A stretch of DNA of 64,000 nt from Mycobacterium senriense (lineage in GTDB: Bacteria; Actinomycetota; Actinomycetes; Mycobacteriales; Mycobacteriaceae), in contig NZ_AP024828.1 in NCBI RefSeq assembly GCF_019668465.1, positions 4,960,001 through 5,024,000 on the forward strand, given 5' to 3'. The stretch's first letter is position 1, and every line of letters starts with the position of its first letter. The translations under genes were made by a program, and so were the position numbers. A model generated the notes under the pieces. The model did no database searches. It saw only the letters and a program-made list of their open reading frames with translations, and had not been told where the DNA came from. Shown here piece by piece: positions 28,647 to 40,004 of this stretch.

Positions 28647-30515
28647 ATGTCGGGCACGCTAGATTATTTGGTCACCGCGGCCGCCGCAGAGTTGATGGCA
28701 GCCACCGCGGCTAACTCTGCCGCGATTAGTCAACGAGTGCTCGGCGACTTGGTCCGCGAATTGGCTGTGGACTTTAGCTTCCTGCGCCACAACGATCACA
28801 CGATCCACGCCACGGTGCTCGTCGCCGAGTGGCCGCCACGCAACGCCGACCCCGACCCGATCGGCGTCATCTATTTCTCCGACGCCGACTCCGTCTTCGC
28901 CCAGGCCGAGCACCTCAAAGTGCCGCAAGTCGTGCGTCCCGCGCCGGCGAATGCCGACTATCAACGCAATATCGACGAGGGCACCGGGTGGGGCACCGTC
29001 TCCCTGGCCGCCGTGCCGCTGCTGTCTGGCGATGTAACGACCGGCACGCTGGCCTTCGGCAAGGTCGGAGACCGCGAATGGCTGCCCGAAGAGCTCAACG
29101 CGGTGCAGGCGATCGCCGCGCTCTTCGCCCAATTGCAGGCCCGGGTCGTCGCCGAAGAGCAGATCCACTACCTGGCTGAGCACGACGAACTCACTGGGTT
29201 GCTGAACCGCAGGGCGCTCATCGCCTACCTCGACAAGCGGCTGGCCGAGGGACAGCCGGGTCCGGTCTCAGTAGTGTTCGTCTCACTCGACCGCTTCAAA
29301 GTCATCAATGACCGCCTCGGCCAAGACGCCGGCGACCGGTTCATCGTGGCCTTCGCCGCGCTGCTGCGCGAGGCCACCGATGCCGTCCCCACGGTCATTG
29401 CGCGTTTCGGCGGTGACGAGTTTGTCGTCGTGCCGACCGTGCCCATGGACGTCGAGGCTGCCGAAGCATTCGGTCGGTCGCTGCACAACCAGGTTCACGG
29501 ACAAGTCTCAATCGACGGCGAGATGCTCAGTCGTACCGTCAGTATCGGCGTCGCAGCCGGCCTACCCGGACACGAGAGCACGTCGGACCTACTGCGTCGA
29601 GTCGACCAGGCCACCCGGTCAGCTAAGGGTTCCGGCGGCAACAAACTCGCAACCTTCAGTCCGGAGATGTCTACGACAGACATGATCCGCAACGACATCG
29701 AATTGCACCTGGACGGAACGATCGATAGCGGTATCGGGACCTTAGTGCTCCACTACTTGCCGGAGTTCGACATGAATACCGGCGCCATCCTCGGTACCGA
29801 GGCGCTAATCCGTTGGCAACATCCGACTCTGGGGTTATTGATGCCCGATTCGTTCATTCAGGTCGTGGAATCGATCAACCTCGGTGCCAAACTCGGCCGT
29901 CTCGTAATGCGTTCCGCGTGTGCGCAGTTTGGGCTCTGGCAATCACGCGGCGTCGGACATGGCACGGTGCTACGTGTCAACGTATCGCCGGTGCAGCTTG
30001 TCACAGATGGTATTGTCGCTGCCGTCGCAGCCACCCTCGACGAGTTTAGTCTCGATCCCAGCACCGTATGTCTGGAGATCACCGAAAGTGTTGTGGTTCA
30101 AGATATCGACGCCACACGCAAAACATTGTTCGGATTGAAGGATATCGGCGTACAGATCGCCATCGATGACTTCGGCACCGGATACAGTGTGCTGACGTAT
30201 CTGAAATCTCTGCCCGTCGACGCACTTAAGATCGACAAGGGGTTTGTCCGCAGTCTCGATACCAACGCCGGTGATCTGGCGATCGTGCGCTCGACGATGG
30301 CCCTGGCCGAGGCCTTCGGGCTCGAGGTCGTCGCCGAAGGGGTCGAAACCGTGGCCGCAGCCAAGACGCTGCTCAGCCTCGGTTGCCATCGCGCACAAGG
30401 CTTTCTGCTGTCCCGCCCGCTGGACAACGCGGCGATGGAGTCGCTCTTGATCAAACGCGTCGTCCCGATTAACTTCTCCGACACGGGGTCTTCTGGAATA
30501 GGCAACTCGTTGTAG
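28647..30515 (+). CDS. GAF-GGDEF-EAL bifunctional c-di-GMP enzyme (Rv1354c-like)
   Basis: The 622-residue cytosolic protein has a GAF-like sensor (about 20-170), a GGDEF diguanylate cyclase domain with intact RFGGDEF (GGDEF 255-259), and an EAL phosphodiesterase domain with GTEALIRW (EAL 385-387), NVSP, EITES, IDDFGTGYS (DDFG 507-510), LKIDKGF and AEGVET. Both active sites appear complete, so it could make and degrade c-di-GMP. The RxxD product-inhibition site normally just upstream of GGDEF is absent. Length and domain order match M. tuberculosis Rv1354c. It is 112 bases after the MoeY-like gene. Confidence 0.92.
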   Translation: MSGTLDYLVTAAAAELMAATAANSAAISQRVLGDLVRELAVDFSFLRHNDHTIHATVLVAEWPPRNADPDPIGVIYFSDADSVFAQAEHLKVPQVVRPAPANADYQRNIDEGTGWGTVSLAAVPLLSGDVTTGTLAFGKVGDREWLPEELNAVQAIAALFAQLQARVVAEEQIHYLAEHDELTGLLNRRALIAYLDKRLAEGQPGPVSVVFVSLDRFKVINDRLGQDAGDRFIVAFAALLREATDAVPTVIARFGGDEFVVVPTVPMDVEAAEAFGRSLHNQVHGQVSIDGEMLSRTVSIGVAAGLPGHESTSDLLRRVDQATRSAKGSGGNKLATFSPEMSTTDMIRNDIELHLDGTIDSGIGTLVLHYLPEFDMNTGAILGTEALIRWQHPTLGLLMPDSFIQVVESINLGAKLGRLVMRSACAQFGLWQSRGVGHGTVLRVNVSPVQLVTDGIVAAVAATLDEFSLDPSTVCLEITESVVVQDIDATRKTLFGLKDIGVQIAIDDFGTGYSVLTYLKSLPVDALKIDKGFVRSLDTNAGDLAIVRSTMALAEAFGLEVVAEGVETVAAAKTLLSLGCHRAQGFLLSRPLDNAAMESLLIKRVVPINFSDTGSSGIGNSL

Positions 30516-30551
30516 ACCCGCACGAAGCGACAACCCTTTGCTGACCGGCGG

Positions 30552-31163
30552 TCAAGGGCGGCGTTGAAACAGGTAGTAATACGTCGCGGTCTTGTCGTCG
30601 AGTTCCCGCTCGTTGCCGGTGGTCAGCAGTTTCCAGCCGGGAGCGAATCGTCGTTCGATCTCGGCGTGATCAATGCCCGGCACCCCGAACCGGCCACCGG
30701 GAGGGAACGCGACAATGAATAGCCGCGTATCGGGCGCCGCCACGGCGGTGATCTCCCGGACGTAGGCCTCACGATCGGCGCCACTCATGTTGTGGATGCA
30801 CCCGTTATCGACGATCAAGTCAAAGCCCGTACCGATTCCGGATTGACTCAACTGGGTGACGTCAGCACGGACAAAATTGACCGGAACCTTGGCGGCGCCG
30901 GCCTTGGTCCGCGCCTTGTCGAGCGGCTTTGCGACGTAGTCAACCCCGGTGACCCTCCAGCCCTGCTGAGCAAGGTAGATGGCGCAATCCCCGGTGCCGC
31001 ATCCCACGTCGAGAGCCGATCCCTGGCGCAATGCCGGGGTCTCCGCGCTTCCCTCGACCAGATCTCGCAGACCCTGCCCGATCGGATGGCCCTCCCACGG
31101 CGTGAAGCCAACCCGATAGAAGAACCGAAATCGCATGTGTCGAGAAGCCATAGCCGCAATCAT
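30552..31163 (-). CDS. Class I SAM-dependent methyltransferase
   Basis: This 203-residue protein has methyltransferase motif I ALDVGCGTGDCAIYLA (from residue 50), the acidic loop GVDYVAKPLDKA and motif post-I FVRADVT. The VDNGCIHNM segment resembles thiopurine- or small-molecule-type methyltransferases. In-frame ATGs at 31151 and 31136 are alternative starts; no clear ribosome binding site decides. It is the last gene of a three-gene minus-strand unit with the P450 and GNAT-like genes, so a tailoring methylation is plausible. The substrate is unknown. Confidence 0.85.
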   Translation of the reverse strand: MIAAMASRHMRFRFFYRVGFTPWEGHPIGQGLRDLVEGSAETPALRQGSALDVGCGTGDCAIYLAQQGWRVTGVDYVAKPLDKARTKAGAAKVPVNFVRADVTQLSQSGIGTGFDLIVDNGCIHNMSGADREAYVREITAVAAPDTRLFIVAFPPGGRFGVPGIDHAEIERRFAPGWKLLTTGNERELDDKTATYYYLFQRRP

Positions 31164-31239
31164 GGCATTCGCGACAACTTGCCGGTCCCCACCCCGCCGG
31201 CAGGTGCGGCACCGCGTCAGGACTTAGGCAACGGAAAAG

Positions 31240-32610
31240 TTACTGACGTAGTCGTATCTTGGCCCTGATCGGAGCCGCCGCGACCATTGTGAAGGGCACG
31301 GCCAGCGGGAATTCTTCGGAAAGAGACTCGATTTCGACTCGGCGCACGATGGTCGCCAACGCGAGGGTGGCTTCCAGCATCGCGAAGTGGTCCCCGATAC
31401 ACGAGCGCGGCCCGCCCCCGAACGGAACGTACTGCCAACGGTCGCGACCGTCAGCGCGCTCGGGACTGAACCGGTCCGGATCGAATCGCAGCGTATCGTC
31501 CCACAGGCCCGGGTCGGTTTGTACCGCCATCCTTCCGAACGCCAGCATGGTGCCGGCTTTGACGCGGTAGCCGGCGACTTCTACATCGCGCGTCGCCATT
31601 CGGGTTCCGGTCGGGCCCGGTGGGCACAGCCGCAGCGCCTCCTGAAGTACACGGACGGTAAAGCCCAGCCGCGCAACGTCGTCGGGAGTGAGTTGGCGAT
31701 TTGGTAGGCGGGCGGCTTCGGCCGCGACGCGCTGCTGGAAGTCCGGGTGGCGACCCAGCGCCCACAGCGCGTAGGTCAGAGTCGTCGCCGTCGTGTCGTG
31801 GCCGGCGAACAAAAAAATGATCATTTCGTCGCGGATCTCGTTGTCCGACAACGATAGCCCGGTCTCTGGATCGGTGGCGGCGATTAGCGCGTGTACCAGC
31901 GGAGCCTCCCGCTCGGGGTCGGCACGACACGCTTGCAAAATCTCGTCGGCCAGCCTGCGAATCGCCGCGGCCGCAGCGCGGGCACGCCGACGCGCCGGTG
32001 TGGGCATCCACTCCGGTGCGCGCACCGGCCGCAGCGCGCGCCGTACCGCGTAACTCGTCGCCACGCGCAGCGGCTCGGCGATCGCATCGGAGCGCTCGTC
32101 GAGATCCAAACCTAATACCGAGCGACCCAGTGCCCGCAACGTCAGCGTGCGGCATTGCGCGTCCAGATCGATCTCGGCGCCGTCGCGCCACTGGGCACGC
32201 ACGATCTCCGCGGCCTCGGCCATGTGCCCACCGAACTGGCGGACCCGCTGGCGGGTGAACACCGGTTGAAGGGTGCGTCGGCGCGGCAACCACTCCGAGT
32301 GAGGCAAGACGAACAGGTTTCCGCCAAGCAGCCGACGAAGCTCGGTGGACACCGTGCTGGTCTTGTCGACCGAACCGTCTCTCACACTGACGATGTCGCG
32401 GATACCTTGTGGTGACGTCGCCAAAACGATCGGCGGGATCAGCCACTTCGGCCCCAAGGTAACCCGAGTGACAGGCCCGCCGGCATCGCGGAGTTTGTTG
32501 GTGCCGGTATGGAATTCCCTGATGGCCTTCAGTCGGTCCCGATACGGAAGCGGGTTTTTCGGGGCCAACGGCAGCGCTGCAACGTCGCGCGCGGGCTCAG
32601 CGATGGACAC
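31240..32610 (-). CDS. Cytochrome P450
   Basis: The 456-residue P450 has the I-helix AGHDTT (269-274), K-helix EALR (324-327), the PERF-region equivalent FDPDRFSPER and haem loop FGGGPRSCIG with ligand Cys404. There is no membrane anchor, as usual for bacterial P450s. The I-helix and meander look closer to the eukaryote-like fatty-acyl/terpenoid class than to camphor-type enzymes, but I cannot assign a CYP family. It starts 29 bases after the GNAT-like gene and ends 76 bases before the methyltransferase. Electron donors are not encoded nearby. Confidence 0.93.
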   Translation of the reverse strand: MSIAEPARDVAALPLAPKNPLPYRDRLKAIREFHTGTNKLRDAGGPVTRVTLGPKWLIPPIVLATSPQGIRDIVSVRDGSVDKTSTVSTELRRLLGGNLFVLPHSEWLPRRRTLQPVFTRQRVRQFGGHMAEAAEIVRAQWRDGAEIDLDAQCRTLTLRALGRSVLGLDLDERSDAIAEPLRVATSYAVRRALRPVRAPEWMPTPARRRARAAAAAIRRLADEILQACRADPEREAPLVHALIAATDPETGLSLSDNEIRDEMIIFLFAGHDTTATTLTYALWALGRHPDFQQRVAAEAARLPNRQLTPDDVARLGFTVRVLQEALRLCPPGPTGTRMATRDVEVAGYRVKAGTMLAFGRMAVQTDPGLWDDTLRFDPDRFSPERADGRDRWQYVPFGGGPRSCIGDHFAMLEATLALATIVRRVEIESLSEEFPLAVPFTMVAAAPIRAKIRLRQ

Positions 32611-32639
32611 GAGTCGACCCTAGAACACTTTGATTTCTG

Positions 32640-33356
32640 CTACGCCGAGATGCGGCTGAGGATTTCGGCGTTCTCGGCGCACATCAGCTTGAATTGTGCC
32701 GGCTCGGCATGTGTGGAAAGGGTGCGACGATCCCACCACATCACCTTGGTCCGGTAGTCCTCCGTGGGATAGGCCGTCGCCGGTACGCGGTTGGCCACAA
32801 CGCCCCCGGAGGACTGCCACTGCTCCAGCACGTGAGCCGCCGCGGTGGCCATCACGAACTGAACACCCAGCAAAGTCATCATCGGCAGCGCGGTGCGGGC
32901 CAGCACGGTGGACAGCGCGCGGTTGCCATATTCGCGAGAATTGGTCCACGCGCCTTTCACCTCCACGACGCCAAACGGAAGCCGGTTGGAGATCATATGG
33001 CGCAGCAACGGAAGACCTGGGTTGCCGTTCCATTCCTCGAGAGCGTGGGAGTCCTCCGGCGAGCGCAAAGGCCCGACAACGCGCGTACCTCCGACGACTC
33101 GCCCGTCTGGGTCGAGCGCAGCAAAAAACAAGGATGTGTCGGCTCCATCCTGCACCTGGTCGAGGTCGAGCACCCAGTCCAGCCCGTGCCGGCGATAGCT
33201 GTTCAGCGCGCCATCTAGGTACTCATCCCACAGATCGGGCTCCGCGGCCGGCGTCGCCGCGGTGACCCAGCACCCCGTCGCATGATCGCGCCAACCAAAC
33301 CCCGATTCCGAGCACGGACCGTCAATCCCGAGCTTCGTGATTTGCATCGCTTCCAT
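32640..33356 (-). CDS. GNAT-fold protein, tentatively LuxI/FeeM-like N-acyltransferase
   Basis: I do not recognise a close family. The 238 residues fit the layout of acyl-homoserine-lactone/N-acyl-amino-acid synthases. There is an N-terminal YRRHGLDW-type segment, a core strand-turn FFAALDPDGRVVGGTRVVGPL (compare the VVGxxRLLPT region of LuxI), a strand with a conserved Glu (VVEVKGAW), and a C-terminal GVQFVMATAAAHVLEQW helix preceding a small-Gly turn. The classical ESR triplet is not preserved. A GGAGG ribosome binding site precedes the ATG at 33356. It heads the unit with the P450 and methyltransferase. Another GNAT role is possible. Confidence 0.5.
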   Translation of the reverse strand: MEAMQITKLGIDGPCSESGFGWRDHATGCWVTAATPAAEPDLWDEYLDGALNSYRRHGLDWVLDLDQVQDGADTSLFFAALDPDGRVVGGTRVVGPLRSPEDSHALEEWNGNPGLPLLRHMISNRLPFGVVEVKGAWTNSREYGNRALSTVLARTALPMMTLLGVQFVMATAAAHVLEQWQSSGGVVANRVPATAYPTEDYRTKVMWWDRRTLSTHAEPAQFKLMCAENAEILSRISA

Positions 33357-33379
33357 ACGTGACCTCCGCCTATTCGCCG

Positions 33380-33442
33380 TTACTAACGAGTAATTTTTTG
33401 AACGGCTCTGAATCGTTTGTTAATTGACTCGCGACAAATTAA
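33380..33442. promoter_or_regulatory. AT-rich upstream region with two inverted repeats
   Basis: In a 68% GC genome this stretch upstream of the GNAT-like gene is unusually AT-rich. It holds TTACT-N4-AGTAA (33380-33393) and a longer near-palindrome at 33420-33442, with TTAATT and AATTAA arms around a central TCGCGA. These are plausible operators and promoter elements for the minus-strand unit, and the composition suggests horizontal origin or silencing by a nucleoid protein. Confidence 0.5.
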
Positions 33443-33629
33443 CCAATGGAATTGTGACATAAACAGGCGAATTCGACTGCAGCGCGAAGGGCAGTGGGTC
33501 CACGAAGCGGTCCTTGCGGCGCATTTGTTTTGGCCGTCGGACTCACCGTAGTGCCGTGACGCGATATTGACGCTGCCGCATCAGATTGCGACGCGGCATC
33601 ACGATCCGTCGTCGCAGTACCGTGACGGC

Positions 33630-33878
33630 ATGCCCGACGAACCAGTCACGCCCGGCCCGACGGGGCCCGCACCCGAGTACGACGACACCGGTGTGCCGAC
33701 CTTCGAGTCGGTGCGCGACCAGATCGAGGCCCGGTACGCGACCGCGCAAGGCGCCGCGGAACTCGACGCGGAGTCACCCGAAGGCCGCTCGGTTGACGAA
33801 CAATACGACGAACGCCGGCGTGCCGCGGCCGAGCGGCTGACCCAGATCCGGCAATCGATGCGGCCCGATCAGGGATGA
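33630..33878 (+). CDS. Small conserved hypothetical protein next to uvrA
   Basis: The 82-residue protein is hydrophilic and acidic at its start, then has a charged helix (ESVRDQIEARYATAQGAAEL) and an Arg-rich C-terminus. I prefer the ATG at 33630; a TACCGT hexamer just before it may be a -10 box. It converges on uvrA with six bases between stops. A similar small gene is annotated at this place in M. tuberculosis (Rv1638A). Function is unknown. Confidence 0.65.
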   Translation: MPDEPVTPGPTGPAPEYDDTGVPTFESVRDQIEARYATAQGAAELDAESPEGRSVDEQYDERRRAAAERLTQIRQSMRPDQG

Positions 33879-33884
33879 CCGGGC

Positions 33885-36800
<2,916 letters not shown>

Positions 36801-36956
36801 CGCTGCCCCTCTCAGGAACTATCTGGCGACTTCTCGTAGCCGCGCTGCGGAATCCGAGCCGGAATTGCGCGCGGCGCATTCCATGCTATGTGCCCATACC
36901 GACAAGCAACGTGCGACCAGTAACGTGGCTGAAGTCGGGACCAAGGAGTGGCGCAC

Positions 36957-37634
36957 ATGACTGCAGTGGACGACAACTACACCGGACACGTTGACCCCGG
37001 TACCGCGGCCCGCCGGACCCTACCCGGCGCCATGATCCTAAAGGTCTCGGTCGGCCCCATGGACAACAACGCATATCTGATTACTTGTTCCGCTACCGGC
37101 GAAACACTGCTGATCGACGCCGCCAACGACGCGGACGTGCTGATCGACCTGATCCGGCAGTACGCGCCGAAGGTGTCGCTGATCGTGACCAGCCACCAGC
37201 ACTTCGATCACTGGCAGGCGCTGGAGGCGGTGGCGGCCGCCACCGGGGCGCCGACCGCCGCCAACGAGATCGACGCGGAACCGCTGCCAGTCAAACCGGA
37301 CCGTTTGCTGGACAACGGCGATACCGTGCAGATCGGCGACCTGACGTTCGACGTCATCCACCTGCGCGGGCACACCCCGGGCTCGATAGCGCTGGCCCTG
37401 GACGGGCCCGCGACCGGCGGGGTCGCCCAGTTGTTCACCGGCGACTGCCTGTTTCCGGGCGGCGTCGGGAAGACGTGGCAGCCGGGCGATTTCACCCAGC
37501 TGATCGAGGACGTCAGCACCCGGGTGTTCGACGTGTATGACGACTCCACGATCATCTACCCCGGCCATGGCGACGACACGGCGTTGGGCGCCGAGCGCCC
37601 GCACCTGAGCGAATGGCGCGAGCGGGGCTGGTAG
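36957..37634 (+). CDS. Metallo-beta-lactamase-fold hydrolase (Rv1637c-like)
   Basis: The 225-residue protein is a glyoxalase-II-type MBL-fold hydrolase. The metal motif HxHxDH is SHQHFDHW (His80, His82, Asp84, His85). Further ligands sit in LRGHTPGS, TGDCLFPGGVG and YPGHGDDT. I prefer the ATG at 36957, because AAGGAG lies eight bases before it; GTG 36948 overlaps that ribosome binding site. It is divergent from uvrA. It likely hydrolyses a thioester or similar bond; the substrate is unknown. Confidence 0.9.
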   Translation: MTAVDDNYTGHVDPGTAARRTLPGAMILKVSVGPMDNNAYLITCSATGETLLIDAANDADVLIDLIRQYAPKVSLIVTSHQHFDHWQALEAVAAATGAPTAANEIDAEPLPVKPDRLLDNGDTVQIGDLTFDVIHLRGHTPGSIALALDGPATGGVAQLFTGDCLFPGGVGKTWQPGDFTQLIEDVSTRVFDVYDDSTIIYPGHGDDTALGAERPHLSEWRERGW

Positions 37635-37641
37635 CGCGCGG

Positions 37642-38085
37642 CTACGTCGTGGTGTGCACGATCAACACGTCGGTCTTGGCCCGACGCGAGACGTTGGCCG
37701 GCACCGATCCCAGCAGCCGGCCGGCGATCGTGCTCAAGCCGACGTTGCCGACCACGAGCAGATCGGCCTGCTCCTCCTCGGCGAGGTGCACCAGCGCGTC
37801 GACCGGCGCCCCGACGATGGGTCGCTCGTCGATGTTCTGTGCACCGGCGGCGTGGGCGCGGTCCTTGGCGTCACGCAGGATCGCGTAAATCGGGGCGGTG
37901 CCCGAAACCTTGTAGCTTTCGTCCCGCAGGACGTCGGCGGCCCGGGCGTCCTCGTGTTGGGGCAGGTACGCCGACGCCACGATCAGCTTGGCGTCCCCTC
38001 CCGCGATCTGCGCCGCCTTCTCCACCGCGCGCATCGACGAATCCGAGCCATCGGTTCCTACCACCACAGTCCGATAGGCGCCCAT
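37642..38085 (-). CDS. Universal stress protein (Rv1636-like)
   Basis: This 147-residue USP-A-type protein starts VVVGTDGSDSS and ends with the nucleotide-binding motif VGNVGLSTIAGRLLGSVPANVSRR across two strands, matching the G-2x-G-9x-G-S/T pattern. Its M. tuberculosis counterpart Rv1636 has been reported to bind cAMP and ATP, so it may buffer cAMP made by cyclases such as the one at 15446. It converges on the metallo-hydrolase gene, seven bases apart. Confidence 0.92.
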   Translation of the reverse strand: MGAYRTVVVGTDGSDSSMRAVEKAAQIAGGDAKLIVASAYLPQHEDARAADVLRDESYKVSGTAPIYAILRDAKDRAHAAGAQNIDERPIVGAPVDALVHLAEEEQADLLVVGNVGLSTIAGRLLGSVPANVSRRAKTDVLIVHTTT

Positions 38086-38369
38086 TTACCCTCCCAGTTT
38101 CGGTTGGTCAGCCAACCCAAGACAGTAGCGCGTTTGCTCGATGCGCAGGAGGCAGATTAACGACACCGCGTGGCGTGGCGCGTGCGCAATTTGCGGGCGC
38201 TGGCTGAGGCAACGGACAATATTGCCAATGACAAAACAATCGAATGCACGCGGCCAACGTGGAAGGCATTGCATTACGCCGCTTTTCGCCGAAGTGAACA
38301 CGAAGTGCGAATGCGCCGGACGCCGTTTGTGACCCGTTCCATCAACGGCGCCTTACAGTAACAAGCATC

Positions 38370-39953
38370 ATGTCCATGCCGACCCTCGAGCCCACCGTCG
38401 AGCCCCGTGCAGGGGATTTTGGCGCCGAGCCCGCGTCCGGGTGTGCGCGCGGCGGATTGCTCGATCCGTGGGCAATCGCCCTGTTCGCCACCGCTGTCAG
38501 CGCCGCCTGGGCCTGCCGGCCTTCGCTCTGGTTCGACGAGGGGGCGACGATATCGGCGTCGGCCAGCCGGACTTTGCCGGAGCTGTGGCGGTTGCTGGGT
38601 CACATCGACGCCGTCCATGGCGCGTATTACCTGCTGATGCACGGTTGGTTCGCGGTGTTCCCGCCTACCGAATTCTGGTCGCGTTTCCCCAGTTCCCTGG
38701 CGATCGGAGCCGCCGCCGCCGGCGTCACGGTGTTCACCAGGCAGTTCTCGACGCGGCCCGCGGCGGTGTGCGCGGGGGCGATGTTCGCGATCCTGCCGCG
38801 CACCACGTGGGCCGGAATGGAAGCGCGGCCGTACGCCTTCGTGGCCGCCGCGGCCGCATGGGTGACCGTGTTGTTCGTCGTCACCGTCCGGCGCAACAGG
38901 CCGCGCGGGTGGGTTTGGTACGCGCTGGGACTGATGCTGTCGATACTGCTCAACCTCAACCTGGTGCTGTTGGTGCCGGTGTACGGCGCGATGCTGCCGC
39001 TGCTGGCACCCAAAGGTGCGCGCAGGTCTCCGGCGCTCTGGTGGGCCGCCGCGTCGGCCGTGGCGGTGGCGGTCATGACGCCGTTTTTGGTGTTCGCACA
39101 CAACCAGGTTTGGCAGGTCAACTGGATCTACCCGGTCAGCTGGCACTACGCGTTCGACATCATCCTGCGCCAGTACTTCGACCACAGCGTGGCCTTCGCC
39201 GTCGCGAGCGCGGTCCTGATCGTCGCGGCGGCCGCGACACGGTTGGCGGGCGTGCCGGCCCCGGCCGGCGATTTGCGCCGGTTGTTGCTCATCGCCACGG
39301 CGTGGATGGTGATTCCCACCGCCCTGGTCGTCATCTATTCGGCCGTCAGTGAACCGATCTACTACCCGCGCTACCTGATCTTCACCGCCCCCGCGATGGC
39401 CGTCGTGCTGGCCGTCTGCCTTGTCACCGTCGCGCGCCGGCCCTGGCCCATCGCCGGCGGGGTGCTGCTGTTCGCCATTGCCGCGGTACCGAATTACCTG
39501 TTCGTCCAACGCTGGCCGTATGCCAAAGAGGGGTGGGACTACAGCGAGGTCGCCGATCTGATCAGCTCCCACGCCGCCCCCGGTGACTGTCTGATGGTGG
39601 ACAACACCGTGCCATGGAAGCCAGGGCCGATTCGTGCGCTGCTGGCCACCCGTCCGGCGGCTTTCCGGTCGTTGATCGACGTGGAGCGCGGCTTGTACGG
39701 CCCCAAGGTCGGATCGTTGTGGGACGGGCACGTCGCCGTGTGGCTGACGACGGCCAAAATCAATAAATGCCCGGCGATCTGGACCATCACCAATAAAGAC
39801 AACTCGCTGCCCGACCATCAGGCCGGGCAATCGCTACCGCCCGGAAGCGCATTCGGGCGCGCCCCGGCGTACCGGTTCCCGGGCTACCTCGGCTTCCACA
39901 TTGTCGAGCGGTGGCAGTTCCACTACTCGCAGGTTGTCAAGTCCACGCGGTGA
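38370..39953 (+). CDS. GT-C-type polytopic glycosyltransferase (Rv1635c/CapA-like)
   Basis: The 527-residue protein has about ten membrane helices and a large C-terminal periplasmic part. An early loop carries WFDEGAT, the acidic motif typical of polyprenyl-phosphate-sugar-dependent GT-C enzymes. Position between the MFS and USP genes matches Rv1635c, reported as the mannosyltransferase that begins mannose capping of lipoarabinomannan. A similar role in LAM capping, using polyprenyl-phosphate mannose outside the membrane, is likely. The 284 bases upstream hold no gene I can support. Confidence 0.82.
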   Translation: MSMPTLEPTVEPRAGDFGAEPASGCARGGLLDPWAIALFATAVSAAWACRPSLWFDEGATISASASRTLPELWRLLGHIDAVHGAYYLLMHGWFAVFPPTEFWSRFPSSLAIGAAAAGVTVFTRQFSTRPAAVCAGAMFAILPRTTWAGMEARPYAFVAAAAAWVTVLFVVTVRRNRPRGWVWYALGLMLSILLNLNLVLLVPVYGAMLPLLAPKGARRSPALWWAAASAVAVAVMTPFLVFAHNQVWQVNWIYPVSWHYAFDIILRQYFDHSVAFAVASAVLIVAAAATRLAGVPAPAGDLRRLLLIATAWMVIPTALVVIYSAVSEPIYYPRYLIFTAPAMAVVLAVCLVTVARRPWPIAGGVLLFAIAAVPNYLFVQRWPYAKEGWDYSEVADLISSHAAPGDCLMVDNTVPWKPGPIRALLATRPAAFRSLIDVERGLYGPKVGSLWDGHVAVWLTTAKINKCPAIWTITNKDNSLPDHQAGQSLPPGSAFGRAPAYRFPGYLGFHIVERWQFHYSQVVKSTR

Positions 39954-40004
39954 TTTGCGCTTCACCGACCGGGTGAAGGGCCGGGGCATGCTGTGCGCCC
40001 GGGC

